Assembly: GCA_963605745.1 (NCBI GenBank)
Contig: CAVCWT010000014.1
Span: forward strand, 1-62,876
DNA from: CAG-791 sp963605745
GTDB lineage: Bacteria > Bacillota > Clostridia > Lachnospirales > Lachnospiraceae
Direction: 5' to 3'
Length of the DNA: 62,876 nucleotides
Notes under the pieces: model-generated
What the model was told of the DNA's origin: nothing
The model's database searches: none
What the model saw: the letters and a program-made list of their open reading frames with translations, nothing else
Part shown: positions 1-7,910 of the stretch, piece by piece
Layout of the letters: each line of letters begins with the position of its first letter
Numbering within the stretch: position 1 is the first letter of the stretch
Translations under genes and position numbers: made by a program

Positions 1-62
1 CTCCGAAAATCATTCTGCGTTATCTGGCCAGTTATTTTGCAAACGCTGTACTAGTACAGCGA
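1..62 (+). repeat. Family B palindromic repeat, right arm (B1)
   Basis: The first 62 bases match positions 62771-62832 with only two clear differences. They consist of an arm beginning CTCCGAAAATCATTCTG, the segment GTTATTTTGCAAACG, and the perfect 18-bp palindrome CGCTGTACTAGTACAGCG at 44-61. The left half of the element lies outside the window. See the array at 62666-62876 for the full unit. Confidence 0.8.
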
Positions 63-233
63 CCAGACATTTTCGAGTGATTGCCGAATGAATACGTAAT
101 ATGTGCTGATTTCGGCTATAATGGATCCTGCAGTGGCTTATGGCTGCTGCAGGATTTTTGCGTAGAAAGAAGTTTTGCTATAGAATCGGCTCTTATAGGA
201 AAACGACAAAGGCAGAAAGGTGGTAGGGAACGT

Positions 234-1100
234 ATGCCTTCGATGTACACACATCAGCAGTTCGGCAATGAGGTGGAAGCACTGCTGCCGAAGGAACTGC
301 GGGAAAATCGGATTGCTCCCTTTCGGGATCTGTTCAGTATCGGCTTCCAGGGACCGGACATTTATTTCTTTTATCGCCCGTTGTCCTGGGGGGAGGTGCC
401 GCAATACGGCAACAGAATGCACGACCTTTCGGGGCGGGAATTTTTCGGACGGGCATTGGAACAGTATTACAGCCTGCCTTCGGGAACCGATGAGAATCAA
501 AGGCTGCGGCAGGCAGTGAGGAGCTATCTGTACGGCGTGTTGTGCCATTATGCGCTGGACAGCACCTGTCATAAATATATTGATGAGGTGGATGCCTCCG
601 GCGTGACCTCTCATGCGGAACTCGAAGGGGATTATGACAGGCGGCTGATCGCAAGAGCCGGAAGGAATCCGGTGGAGGAGGACGTGGCCTGTGAATTTCA
701 TCCGTCTGCAGAGGCGGCTCGGGCCATTGCGGTGCTCTATCCTGAGATGACGGCGGACATTACCGAAGAGGCCCTTAGGTCCTGCGTCCGGCTGCAGCAT
801 CTCTTGCGGTGTCCCGGGGACCGGAAACGTAATTTTTTCTATTCGGTGCTGCGGCTCATCGGCAAATACGACAGCTTTCATCCACATATTATGAACAAGA
901 ACCCGGATGCGGCCTGCCAGGAGGCGGAGGATCATCTGGATGAGCTGTATCAGGAGGCACTGCCCTTGGCGGTACGGCTGATTACAGAGCTCGACCAATG
1001 TATGGAAGAAACCGATGGCCGGGCGGCAAGGCAGCTTTCCCGGTCTTTTGTGGAAAAGCCGGAATATCATCGGAATTTTGGCGGAATCGAGGTACAATAG
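234..1100 (+). CDS. Zinc-dependent phospholipase C-like protein
   Basis: This 288-residue protein resembles the Zn_dep_PLPC family found in many Clostridia. The N-terminus (YTHQQFGNEV) and the later segment GVLCHYALDSTCHKYID give the regularly spaced His and Asp residues typical of the alpha-toxin-type zinc site. I see no signal peptide, so it is probably intracellular, unlike secreted clostridial phospholipases, and its substrate is unknown. The reading frame is open upstream, but ATG 234 follows an AGGTGG-like ribosome site and starts at the conserved region. Its neighbour is a separately started threonine ammonia-lyase, so context says little. The fold assignment is moderately sure, the enzymatic activity less so. 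Confidence 0.65.
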   Translation: MPSMYTHQQFGNEVEALLPKELRENRIAPFRDLFSIGFQGPDIYFFYRPLSWGEVPQYGNRMHDLSGREFFGRALEQYYSLPSGTDENQRLRQAVRSYLYGVLCHYALDSTCHKYIDEVDASGVTSHAELEGDYDRRLIARAGRNPVEEDVACEFHPSAEAARAIAVLYPEMTADITEEALRSCVRLQHLLRCPGDRKRNFFYSVLRLIGKYDSFHPHIMNKNPDAACQEAEDHLDELYQEALPLAVRLITELDQCMEETDGRAARQLSRSFVEKPEYHRNFGGIEVQ

Positions 1101-1242
1101 AAAGATCATGTTTTTGAAGTCGTTTCTTTGAGACCGTTTCGGGCCGGAACAGTGAGTTTGATTCTCTGCGGCGACGGAACGAGCACACGACTCGAGACAA
1201 CGCTGCGCAGATACAGTGGTTTTGATAGAAAAGGGGATTAGC

Positions 1243-2469
1243 ATGGCAGAAATAAAGCAGCTGACAATTGAAGCATTCGAAAAAGCATGTGAGACCGTCC
1301 AGAAGGTGACACTGAATACCGATCTGGTGCTGTCCGATTATTACAGTGAACAGACCGGTGCAAAGGTGTATCTCAAGCCGGAGAATATGCAGCGGACGGG
1401 CGCATATAAGGTTCGCGGCGCATATTACAAGATCAGTACCTTGACCGATGAGGAGCGCGCTAAGGGATTGATTACCGCATCTGCCGGAAACCATGCGCAG
1501 GGCGTTGCCTTTGCTGCAAAAGCGTATGGATGTAAGGCTGTCATTGTGATGCCGACAGGAACGCCTCTTATCAAGGTGAACCGCACAAAGGCGCTCGGCG
1601 CAGAAGTGGTTCTGTATGGTGATGTCTATGATGAGGCCTGCGAACATGCACTGAAGCTGGCTAAGGAGAATGGCTATACCTTTATTCATCCGTTCGACGA
1701 TCCGGCTGTGGCAACCGGTCAGGGAACCATTGCCATGGAAATTTACAAAGAGCTCCCTTTGGTGGATATGATTCTGGTTCCCGTCGGCGGCGGCGGACTG
1801 GCTACCGGTGTGTCCACGCTGGCTAAGCTCCTGAATCCCCGCATCAAGGTCATCGGCGTAGAGCCGGAAGGCGCGGCCTGCCTGAGTGCATCCTTAAAGA
1901 ACGGCAAAGTTACGACTCTGCCTACCGTGAATACCATTGCCGATGGTACAGCCGTAAAGACGCCGGGCACAAAAGTGTTCCCTTATCTGCAGCAGAATCT
2001 GGATGCGGTGGTTACCGTACCGGACGCAGAGCTGGTAGAGGCTTTCCTGGATATGGTCGAGAACCACAAAATGGTAGTGGAGAATTCAGGGCTTCTTACT
2101 GTGGCGGCGCTGCAGCACGTAGAGTGCAAGGATAAAAAGGTTGTCTGCGTTCTGTCCGGCGGCAATATGGACGTGATTACCATGAGCTCTGTGGTGCAGC
2201 AGGGACTCTTGATGCGCAACCGTATCTTTACGGTTTCTGTACAGCTGCCGGATAAGCCGGGCGAGCTGACCAAGGTGGCCGGCGTTGTTGCCAAGGCAAA
2301 CGGAAATGTTATCAAGCTCGAGCACAACCAGTTCGTGTCCATCAACCGCAGTGCAGCCGTGGAACTGAAGATCACCATGGAGGCCTTCGGCACGGAACAT
2401 ATGAATGAGATCCTGGATGCATTGACGAAGGCCGGCTATGAGCCGAGACTGCGGAGAACAAAGGGTTAA
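1243..2469 (+). CDS. ilvA: Threonine ammonia-lyase with ACT domain
   Basis: A 408-residue PLP enzyme that deaminates L-threonine to 2-oxobutanoate and ammonia. The PLP lysine is K56 in the motif AYKVRGA, the glycine-rich phosphate loop is GGGGLATG, and a single C-terminal ACT domain begins near residue 320 (FTVSVQLPDKPGELTKV). The length and single ACT domain resemble the short TdcB/catabolic type rather than the 500-residue biosynthetic IlvA, although many genomes use this form for isoleucine synthesis. ATG 1243 has AAGGGGATT 4 bases upstream; the in-frame GTG at 1216 lacks a ribosome site. A small unknown gene follows after 3 bases, suggesting co-transcription. Confidence 0.92.
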   Translation: MAEIKQLTIEAFEKACETVQKVTLNTDLVLSDYYSEQTGAKVYLKPENMQRTGAYKVRGAYYKISTLTDEERAKGLITASAGNHAQGVAFAAKAYGCKAVIVMPTGTPLIKVNRTKALGAEVVLYGDVYDEACEHALKLAKENGYTFIHPFDDPAVATGQGTIAMEIYKELPLVDMILVPVGGGGLATGVSTLAKLLNPRIKVIGVEPEGAACLSASLKNGKVTTLPTVNTIADGTAVKTPGTKVFPYLQQNLDAVVTVPDAELVEAFLDMVENHKMVVENSGLLTVAALQHVECKDKKVVCVLSGGNMDVITMSSVVQQGLLMRNRIFTVSVQLPDKPGELTKVAGVVAKANGNVIKLEHNQFVSINRSAAVELKITMEAFGTEHMNEILDALTKAGYEPRLRRTKG

Positions 2470-2472
2470 GCG

Positions 2473-2811
2473 ATGGCCATCCAGGAAAAAGATCTGTTTT
2501 CTCTGACACATTACGAATATGGAGAGGCCTATTACGGCAGTTACCAGGGAATGCGCTTTCGCGTGGCACGCGAGCCGCTGGAAAATGTACACTTCACCCC
2601 GGCTGACAAACGAGGTGAGGCAACCCTTCGCGTGGTGATCTGGCCGGAGCCGGATGGATATGCGGCAGTACCGGAAGAGAAAAAAACGGTTCGCGATTTT
2701 CCTGTGACGGAGGAAGGGCTTCGGGAGGCAGTGGCCTACCTGAATGCATATCATGACAGCCACATGGAACAGTGGCCGATCAAGGGAAACAAGGCCACGC
2801 AGGCTAAATAA
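2473..2811 (+). CDS. Conserved small protein of unknown function
   Basis: A 112-residue protein I do not recognise. It starts 3 bases after the threonine ammonia-lyase stop and its ribosome site would lie inside the end of that gene, so translation is probably coupled. It is soluble, with no signal peptide or membrane segment, rich in aromatic residues at the N-terminus (HYEYGEAYYGSY) and has an amphipathic helix near residues 80-100. The steady codon use and tight spacing argue for a real gene. No function can be assigned. Confidence 0.7.
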   Translation: MAIQEKDLFSLTHYEYGEAYYGSYQGMRFRVAREPLENVHFTPADKRGEATLRVVIWPEPDGYAAVPEEKKTVRDFPVTEEGLREAVAYLNAYHDSHMEQWPIKGNKATQAK

Positions 2812-2868
2812 CACCGGGAAATGCCATCGTAACCGGCACCTCCACGGATATTATCAACGGGTACGAAT

Positions 2869-3342
2869 ATGAAAAACAAAAAAATAACAGGAATCATCCT
2901 GCTGCTCATCGGCGCTGCGTTTGTCCTGTCTCCGGGAGGAACCTTGTATTCCTTTTGCCGGCTGATTGGCTGGTGCCTTGTCATTGCAGGAGCCGTCGGA
3001 ATCATTATGGGACTTACGGGTGCAAAATCTCCCGCGGATACGATCAGCGGCATGACCAGTGCACTGATCGGAATCGTATTTTTGTCTCACCCGAGTCTTG
3101 TTGTTGCTATTTTGCCGCTGGTGATTGGAATTGCAGTGGCGGGAGCGGGAGCCGGTCTTCTCATTAAAACGGTGGCGGCGAAAGAGACCGGAATGAATGC
3201 AACCATGCAGGCCATCGGAGGAACCATTACACTGATCGTAGGCCTGATCCTGATCTTTCATCCGATCTCGATGGTCAAGCTGCTCATGGTGGCGCTGGGT
3301 GCGGTACTGATTTATTGCGGAATTCTGCTGATCGTAAGGTGA
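2869..3342 (+). CDS. DUF308 / HdeD-like membrane protein
   Basis: A 157-residue polytopic membrane protein. Five or six hydrophobic segments are visible, in three repeated helix pairs each ending in a phrase like IGIVFLSHPS or VGLILIFHP, a hallmark of the DUF308/HdeD family. The role of this family outside enteric acid resistance is not known. The ribosome site before ATG 2869 is weak (ACGGG). It lies 57 bases after the small unknown gene and is followed directly by a family A repeat, so it may be the end of that transcription unit. Confidence 0.75.
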   Translation: MKNKKITGIILLLIGAAFVLSPGGTLYSFCRLIGWCLVIAGAVGIIMGLTGAKSPADTISGMTSALIGIVFLSHPSLVVAILPLVIGIAVAGAGAGLLIKTVAAKETGMNATMQAIGGTITLIVGLILIFHPISMVKLLMVALGAVLIYCGILLIVR

Positions 3343-3345
3343 GCG

Positions 3346-3480
3346 GAGCCATCTCGATTTTCCTTCGGAAAACCTCGATGTGGCTGGGCAGAGGAGCTTC
3401 GCTCCTTGCCCGCCTGTCAATTTCAATCATGAATCCGTCCGCGGGGCGGCCGATTCATGTTGAAATCGCCAGGTGCTAAA
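3346..3480 (+). repeat. Family A modular palindromic repeat, full copy (A1)
   Basis: A 135-bp intergenic element made of three hairpins. Module 1 is CATCTCGATTTTCC, a short loop, then GGAAAACCTCGATG. Module 2 is GGGCAGAGGAGC, loop TTC, then GCTCCTTGCCC. Module 3 is TTTCAATCATGAATC with its partner GATTCATGTTGAAA around a CCGC/GCGG core. It ends in GGTGCTAAA. The copy at 28917-29058 has the same plan with compensating changes in module 2. The rest of the interval up to rpsF holds only the promoter and leader described next. Confidence 0.85.
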
Positions 3481-3529
3481 CAGATACGTTACAATTTGTA
3501 AAAACCGCTTGCACCGGGGCGATCACCCA

Positions 3530-3538
3530 TGGTATGAT
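3530..3538 (+). promoter_or_regulatory. Extended -10 promoter for rpsF-ssb-rpsR
   Basis: TGG followed by TATGAT forms an extended -10 element. A weak -35 (TTGCAC at 3509-3514) lies 18 bases upstream. The 13 bases ATGGTATGATGTC are identical to those before mfd at 44308-44320. It predicts a leader of about 115 nt. Confidence 0.55.
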
Positions 3539-3610
3539 GTCATTCCGTGGGAATTCATCCACACCCTCAGTATGCCCTGACGCAGAAGAGGGAGCAGCGA
3601 TTATCAATCC

Positions 3611-3652
3611 TTGTTCTTACCGAGGGGTAAGAGCCGGAGACCAGAAGGAGGT
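3611..3652 (+). promoter_or_regulatory. rpsF leader hairpin, possible S6:S18 autoregulatory site
   Basis: The leader contains the hairpin CTTACC-GAGG-GGTAAG (3616-3631), followed by CCGG and then the ribosome site AAGGAGGT at 3645-3652. Many bacteria have an S6:S18-binding RNA structure in this position ahead of rpsF. The location and the CCGA sequence fit, but I cannot verify the full consensus by eye. Confidence 0.35.
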
Positions 3653-3659
3653 ACAGCAC

Positions 3660-3950
3660 ATGAGCAAATACGAGTTAGCCGTTGTTGTGAATGCGCAGAT
3701 TGATGATGAGGCGAGAACCGCAGTTATGGATAACTGCAAGGCGCTTGTCGAGAAGGTTGGAGGCACCATCACAGGTGTTGATGACTGGGGCAAGAAGAAG
3801 CTTGCATATGAGATCCAGAAGATGAACGAGGGATATTATTCCTTCATCCACTTCGATGCTGAGGGTTCCGTTATCACAGAGATCGAGCAGCGTATGCGCA
3901 TTATGGACAATGTCATCAGATATCTGTGCGTTAAACAGAACGAAGCTTAA
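3660..3950 (+). CDS. rpsF: 30S ribosomal protein S6
   Basis: A 96-residue ribosomal protein that binds 16S rRNA in the platform next to S18. It begins MSKYELAVVVNAQIDDE and continues with the family-typical WGKKKLAYEIQKMNEGYY. The frame is open further upstream, but ATG 3660 has the perfect site AAGGAGGT 7 bases before it and matches the normal S6 start. It is first in the classic rpsF-ssb-rpsR operon, which joins a ribosomal pair with the single-strand DNA-binding protein. Confidence 0.97.
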   Translation: MSKYELAVVVNAQIDDEARTAVMDNCKALVEKVGGTITGVDDWGKKKLAYEIQKMNEGYYSFIHFDAEGSVITEIEQRMRIMDNVIRYLCVKQNEA

Positions 3951-3967
3951 CAGAAAGCAGAGGCAGT

Positions 3968-4462
3968 ATGAACAGAGTTGTTCTAATGGGACGTTTAACG
4001 AGAGATCCTGACGTGAGATATTCACAGGGGGATCAGTCGATGGCAATCGCAAGATATACGATTGCAGTAGACAGGAGAAGAGGACGCAGCGGTCAGAATG
4101 ATCAGCAGACCGCAGATTTTATTTCCTGCGTTGCATTTGGTAAATCCGGCGAATTCGCTGAGAAGTACCTGCATAAGGGAACCAAGATCTGTGTGTCCGG
4201 TCGTATTCAGACCGGCAGCTACACGAAACAGGATGGGACCAAGGTGTATACCACCGATGTAGTGGTTGAGGACCAGGAGTTTGCAGAGAGCAAGAATGCT
4301 CAGAGTTCCGGCCCGGATTACAGCAGCTACAGCAATTTTGGCGGTGACAATGGCGGTGCATCCATGGCTTCGTCACGCGGAAACGATTCTTCCGCATCCA
4401 GTGCAATCGATGGATTTATGAATATTCCCGATGGCATTGACGAGGAGCTTCCTTTCAACTAA
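3968..4462 (+). CDS. ssb: Single-stranded DNA-binding protein
   Basis: A 164-residue SSB that coats single-stranded DNA and recruits replication and repair proteins. An OB-fold domain occupies residues 1-108 (MNRVVLMGRLTRDPDVRY, then the GRIQTGSYTKQDG segment). A flexible Gly/Ser-rich linker follows, and the conserved acidic tip DEELPFN at the C-terminus is the partner-docking peptide. It sits 17 bases after rpsF and upstream of rpsR, the usual Firmicutes order. Confidence 0.97.
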   Translation: MNRVVLMGRLTRDPDVRYSQGDQSMAIARYTIAVDRRRGRSGQNDQQTADFISCVAFGKSGEFAEKYLHKGTKICVSGRIQTGSYTKQDGTKVYTTDVVVEDQEFAESKNAQSSGPDYSSYSNFGGDNGGASMASSRGNDSSASSAIDGFMNIPDGIDEELPFN

Positions 4463-4533
4463 GCGAATCCATTCGAACGAGTCATTATGGCTATGAGGAT
4501 TCGGAGTAATCCGAATGAGATTTGGAGGATATT

Positions 4534-4794
4534 ATGGCTTTCACAAAGACTGCAGGCAGCAAGCCGTTTAAGCGCAGAGGAACCTTCCACAGAAAGAAAA
4601 AGGTTTGCGTTTTCTGCGGAAAAGACAACACCATCGATTACAAGGATGCAGCAAAGCTGCGCAAGTATATCTCTGAGGGAGGAAAGATCCTTCCCAGAAG
4701 AATTACCGGTACCTGCGCAACTCATCAGCGTGAGCTGACCGTTGCGATCAAGAGAGCACGTCACGTTGCAATCCTTCCCTATGTAGAGAAGTAA
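4534..4794 (+). CDS. rpsR: 30S ribosomal protein S18
   Basis: An 86-residue S18, partner of S6 on the 30S platform. The core IDYKDAAKLRKYISEGGKILPRRITGTCATHQRELTVAIKRAR is unmistakable (quoted here as the region from about residue 37 to 78). A basic N-terminus and a CVFCG motif give a partial zinc-type pair. ATG 4534 is preceded by GGAGG at 4524-4528; the in-frame TTG at 4522 overlaps that site and is rejected. It ends the operon and is followed by a strong terminator. Confidence 0.95.
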   Translation: MAFTKTAGSKPFKRRGTFHRKKKVCVFCGKDNTIDYKDAAKLRKYISEGGKILPRRITGTCATHQRELTVAIKRARHVAILPYVEK

Positions 4795-4817
4795 TTTTCT
4801 GCGCAGTAAGAAGATCG

Positions 4818-4850
4818 AAGCTCCTGTCCCGAAAAGGACAGGAGCTTTTT
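4818..4850 (+). terminator. Rho-independent terminator of rpsF-ssb-rpsR
   Basis: A perfect 12-bp stem (AAGCTCCTGTCC / GGACAGGAGCTT) with a 6-base loop CGAAAA runs into TTTTT. It lies 23 bases after the rpsR stop. Confidence 0.9.
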
Positions 4851-4901
4851 GTATATCAGCATGCATCCGCAAATTTGAGATGTGGCTGCATGCTGATATA
4901 C
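4851..4901. repeat. Long perfect inverted repeat after the rpsR terminator
   Basis: GTATATCAGCATGCA at 4851-4865 pairs exactly with 4887-4901. After one mismatch, CCGCA/TGTGG adds five more pairs around a 9-base loop. It has no T-run, so it is not a typical terminator. It directly abuts the terminator and lies 75 bases before the GH3 gene. Confidence 0.7.
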
Positions 4902-4975
4902 ATTTCCTTCTTCTTCGGTTATCATTTGAGGAATAAACTGGATTGATGAAAGTTCATCAAAAACGGAGGGGATCC

Positions 4976-7843
4976 ATGAGCAGGAATCGATTTGATTTGA
5001 AAGAATATGCAAAGACAGCAAGACAGGCTGCGGCGGAGGGCTGCGTTCTGCTGCAGAACGAGAACAATGCGCTCCCGTTAAAGGAGGGAGCGAAGGTCGC
5101 TGTTTTTGGGCGCAATCAGTTCAATTATTACAAGAGTGGAACCGGCTCCGGCGGAATGGTGAATACGGCCTATGTGATCAGCATCCTGGATGCATTAAAG
5201 GCAGAGGAGGGCCTGCAGCTGGATCAGGAGCTGCTAAAGACCTATGAAACGTGGCTGGAGGAGCATCCGTTCGATGCGGGAGCCGGTTGGGCCCAGGAAC
5301 CCTGGTTTCAGGAGGAGATGGAGCTGACCGAGGAGCTTGTAGAGGACGCAGCCCAAAGAAACGATGCGGCGATCATCCTGATCGGCAGAACGGCAGGCGA
5401 GGACAAGGACAACAGCTCGAAAGAGGGCAGCTGGTTTCTGACCGAGAAGGAGACGAGAATGCTCGAGCTCGTCTGCAGCAGATTTCCCCGCAGCATTGTG
5501 GTACTGAATGTCGGCAATATTATCGATATGAACTGGATGGACCGTGTTCATCCCGGGGCCGTACTCTACGCCTGGCAGGGAGGTCAGGAGGGCGGCGGCG
5601 GTGTCGCAGATGTCCTGACAGGAAGAGTGAATCCCTGCGGAAAGCTCCCTGATACCATTGCCTTTGAGGTGAAGGATTATCCCTCGGATGCCAATTATGG
5701 CGGGGAGACCAGGAACGTCTATGCAGAGGATATCTATGTGGGATACCGTTATTTTGAAACCTTTGCAAAGGACAGGGTGCGCTATCCGTTCGGCTACGGA
5801 CTCTCCTACACGAGCTTTGCCATCAGCGCAAGGCTTTGTGCGGCAGAGAAGGAAATCGTGGCGGATGTGCAGGTGATCAACACCGGAAAATTCCCCGGAA
5901 AAGAGGTTATCCAGCTGTATCTGGAAAAGCCGCAGGGGACGCTGGGGCAGCCGGCAAGGCAGCTGGTTTCCTATGGCAAGACAAAGTGCCTTCGGCCAAA
6001 CGAGCAGCAGCGGCTGGTTCTGAAAATGCCGATCGAGGTCCTGGCCTCCTTTGACGACAGCGGCGTCACCGGTCATAAGGATGCGTGGGTGATAGAGGAA
6101 GGCGAATATACCTTCTATCTGGGAAGCGATGTCCGGAGTGCGGCAAGGGCAGGCGCGCTGCGGATTGCAGAAACATTCGTGACAAGACAGTGCGAAGAGG
6201 CACTGGCTCCGGAGGAAGGCTTTGAACGGCTGCGGCCGGAGCTGAACGAGGCGGCCACCAGGGCGCTTCTGGAAGAGAGGATGGCACAGTACGATCCTGC
6301 AGAAGGCGGACTTCCTGTGGCGGAAAAGGTGTATGAGGTGCGCCTCGAGAAGGCACCGGCCCGCACGGTGGATCCCTGGGAGAGACGGCAGCAGCGGATC
6401 CCGGAGGAAATTCCCTATACAGGGGATCAGGGGATTCGCCTCTGGGATGTTGCAGACGGCAAAGAGACGATGGAGCATTTCGTGGCGCAGCTTGACGACG
6501 ATGATCTGTGCGCCATTGCAAGAGGCGAGGGCATGTGTTCTCCGAAGGTAACACCCGGAACAGCGGGCGCCTTCGGCGGTGTAACAGATCGCCTGCAGCA
6601 GTTCGGCATACCGGTCGGCTGCTGCTCGGACGGCCCCAGCGGAATCCGCATGGATAGCGGCAACATTGCCTTTGCGATGCCCAGCGGCACAGCACTTGCT
6701 GCCACCTTTAACAATGAACTGGTGGAGAAGCTGTATGCCTGGGAGGGCATGGAGCTGAGAAGAGACCGGATTGAAACGCTGCTGGGCCCCGGCATGAACC
6801 TGCACAGGCACCCTTTAAACGGGCGGAATTTTGAATACTTCTCCGAGGATCCCATGCTGACAGGAGAAATGGCAGCCGCACAGCTTAGCGGCATGGGACG
6901 GTACGGCACCACCGGAACGATCAAGCATTTTGCCTGCAACAACCAGGAGAAAAACCGCAATGAAATCGAGGCACTGGTCTCTGCCAGAGCACTTCGCGAA
7001 ATCTATCTGAAGGGCTTTGAAATCGCCGTCAGAAAGGGTCATGCAAAATCGATTATGACAACCTACAATCCGCTGAACGGAGAACGCAATGCCAGCAGCT
7101 ATGATCTTCTGACGACCATTCTGCGAAAGGACTGGGGGTATGAGGGCATTGTCATGACGGACTGGTGGGCAGAGGTCGGCCCGATGGATCAGCAGTCCAG
7201 ACAGGAAACCGGAGCGATGATTGCGGCACAGAATGACCTGTATATGGTAACAACCGATGCGGCCACCAATGCCTTTGGCGATCACTCCATGGAGGCTTTG
7301 CAGCAGGGGACTCTGACAAGAGGCGAGCTGCAGCGAGGCGCCATGAATGTCTGCCGATTCCTTTTGACATCGCCTGCTATGCTGCGGATGCGGGGCATCC
7401 ATACCGTTCTCGATGCAGAGCTCGAGAAGAGCCTGGACGAGGCAGAGCGTGCCGGAATTCCGGGGAATACCATTCCGGTTCCGGAGGACGGCGTTGTGGA
7501 CCCGGCCGTGGTGAATACAGCAAGAGGCAAAACAACGGTTCTGGAGGTACACATCAGCGGGCTTAGCAATGACGTGTACCGCGGACGGGAAGAGCTGCCG
7601 CATTATCATCTTCAGATGAAGGTGCGCGCCAAGGAAGGAACACCGGATCTGGCACAGCTGCCGCTCACCATTCATAAGGACCGGGAAATGGCAGGGACGA
7701 TTTCACTTACAGGCAAGGACAAGGAGTGGAGAGAGGTCGATCTTGTTTTGCCGGATTCGGTGGTTGCCAACTCGTTCCAGGTGAAGCTGTTCTTTGGAGA
7801 GAGCGGCCTGGAGATCGGGAGCCTTTGTGTCTGCAAGAGATGA
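4976..7843 (+). CDS. Domain-swapped GH3 beta-glycosidase
   Basis: A 955-residue glycoside hydrolase family 3 enzyme, probably a beta-glucosidase or related exo-glycosidase. Its domains are in the reverse order to most GH3 enzymes. The alpha/beta sandwich domain is first (from residue 12, AAAEGCVLLQNENNALPL), then a fibronectin-III-like domain (about 285-400, with FGYGLSYTSF and GKEVIQLYL), and then the TIM barrel (about 500-800: SDGPSGIRM, GPGMNLHRHPLNGRNFEYFSED, IKHFACNNQE). The nucleophile is D729 in VMTDWW. This permuted form is known from rumen and gut Clostridia. There is no signal peptide, so it acts inside the cell on imported oligosaccharides. ATG 4976 has CGGAGGG upstream. Confidence 0.92.
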   Translation: MSRNRFDLKEYAKTARQAAAEGCVLLQNENNALPLKEGAKVAVFGRNQFNYYKSGTGSGGMVNTAYVISILDALKAEEGLQLDQELLKTYETWLEEHPFDAGAGWAQEPWFQEEMELTEELVEDAAQRNDAAIILIGRTAGEDKDNSSKEGSWFLTEKETRMLELVCSRFPRSIVVLNVGNIIDMNWMDRVHPGAVLYAWQGGQEGGGGVADVLTGRVNPCGKLPDTIAFEVKDYPSDANYGGETRNVYAEDIYVGYRYFETFAKDRVRYPFGYGLSYTSFAISARLCAAEKEIVADVQVINTGKFPGKEVIQLYLEKPQGTLGQPARQLVSYGKTKCLRPNEQQRLVLKMPIEVLASFDDSGVTGHKDAWVIEEGEYTFYLGSDVRSAARAGALRIAETFVTRQCEEALAPEEGFERLRPELNEAATRALLEERMAQYDPAEGGLPVAEKVYEVRLEKAPARTVDPWERRQQRIPEEIPYTGDQGIRLWDVADGKETMEHFVAQLDDDDLCAIARGEGMCSPKVTPGTAGAFGGVTDRLQQFGIPVGCCSDGPSGIRMDSGNIAFAMPSGTALAATFNNELVEKLYAWEGMELRRDRIETLLGPGMNLHRHPLNGRNFEYFSEDPMLTGEMAAAQLSGMGRYGTTGTIKHFACNNQEKNRNEIEALVSARALREIYLKGFEIAVRKGHAKSIMTTYNPLNGERNASSYDLLTTILRKDWGYEGIVMTDWWAEVGPMDQQSRQETGAMIAAQNDLYMVTTDAATNAFGDHSMEALQQGTLTRGELQRGAMNVCRFLLTSPAMLRMRGIHTVLDAELEKSLDEAERAGIPGNTIPVPEDGVVDPAVVNTARGKTTVLEVHISGLSNDVYRGREELPHYHLQMKVRAKEGTPDLAQLPLTIHKDREMAGTISLTGKDKEWREVDLVLPDSVVANSFQVKLFFGESGLEIGSLCVCKR

Positions 7844-7847
7844 TCTA

Positions 7848-7856
7848 TGTTATAAT
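7848..7856 (+). promoter_or_regulatory. Extended -10 promoter for gdpP-rplI-dnaB
   Basis: TGT followed by a consensus TATAAT lies 55 bases before gdpP, just beyond the GH3 stop. No good -35 is visible at 17 bases, which is acceptable for an extended -10 promoter. Confidence 0.55.
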
Positions 7857-7910
7857 CACTGTGTATGCGTCAAAAAGCCACAATAAGGCAGGGACGCAGA
7901 GGTGAATTCA

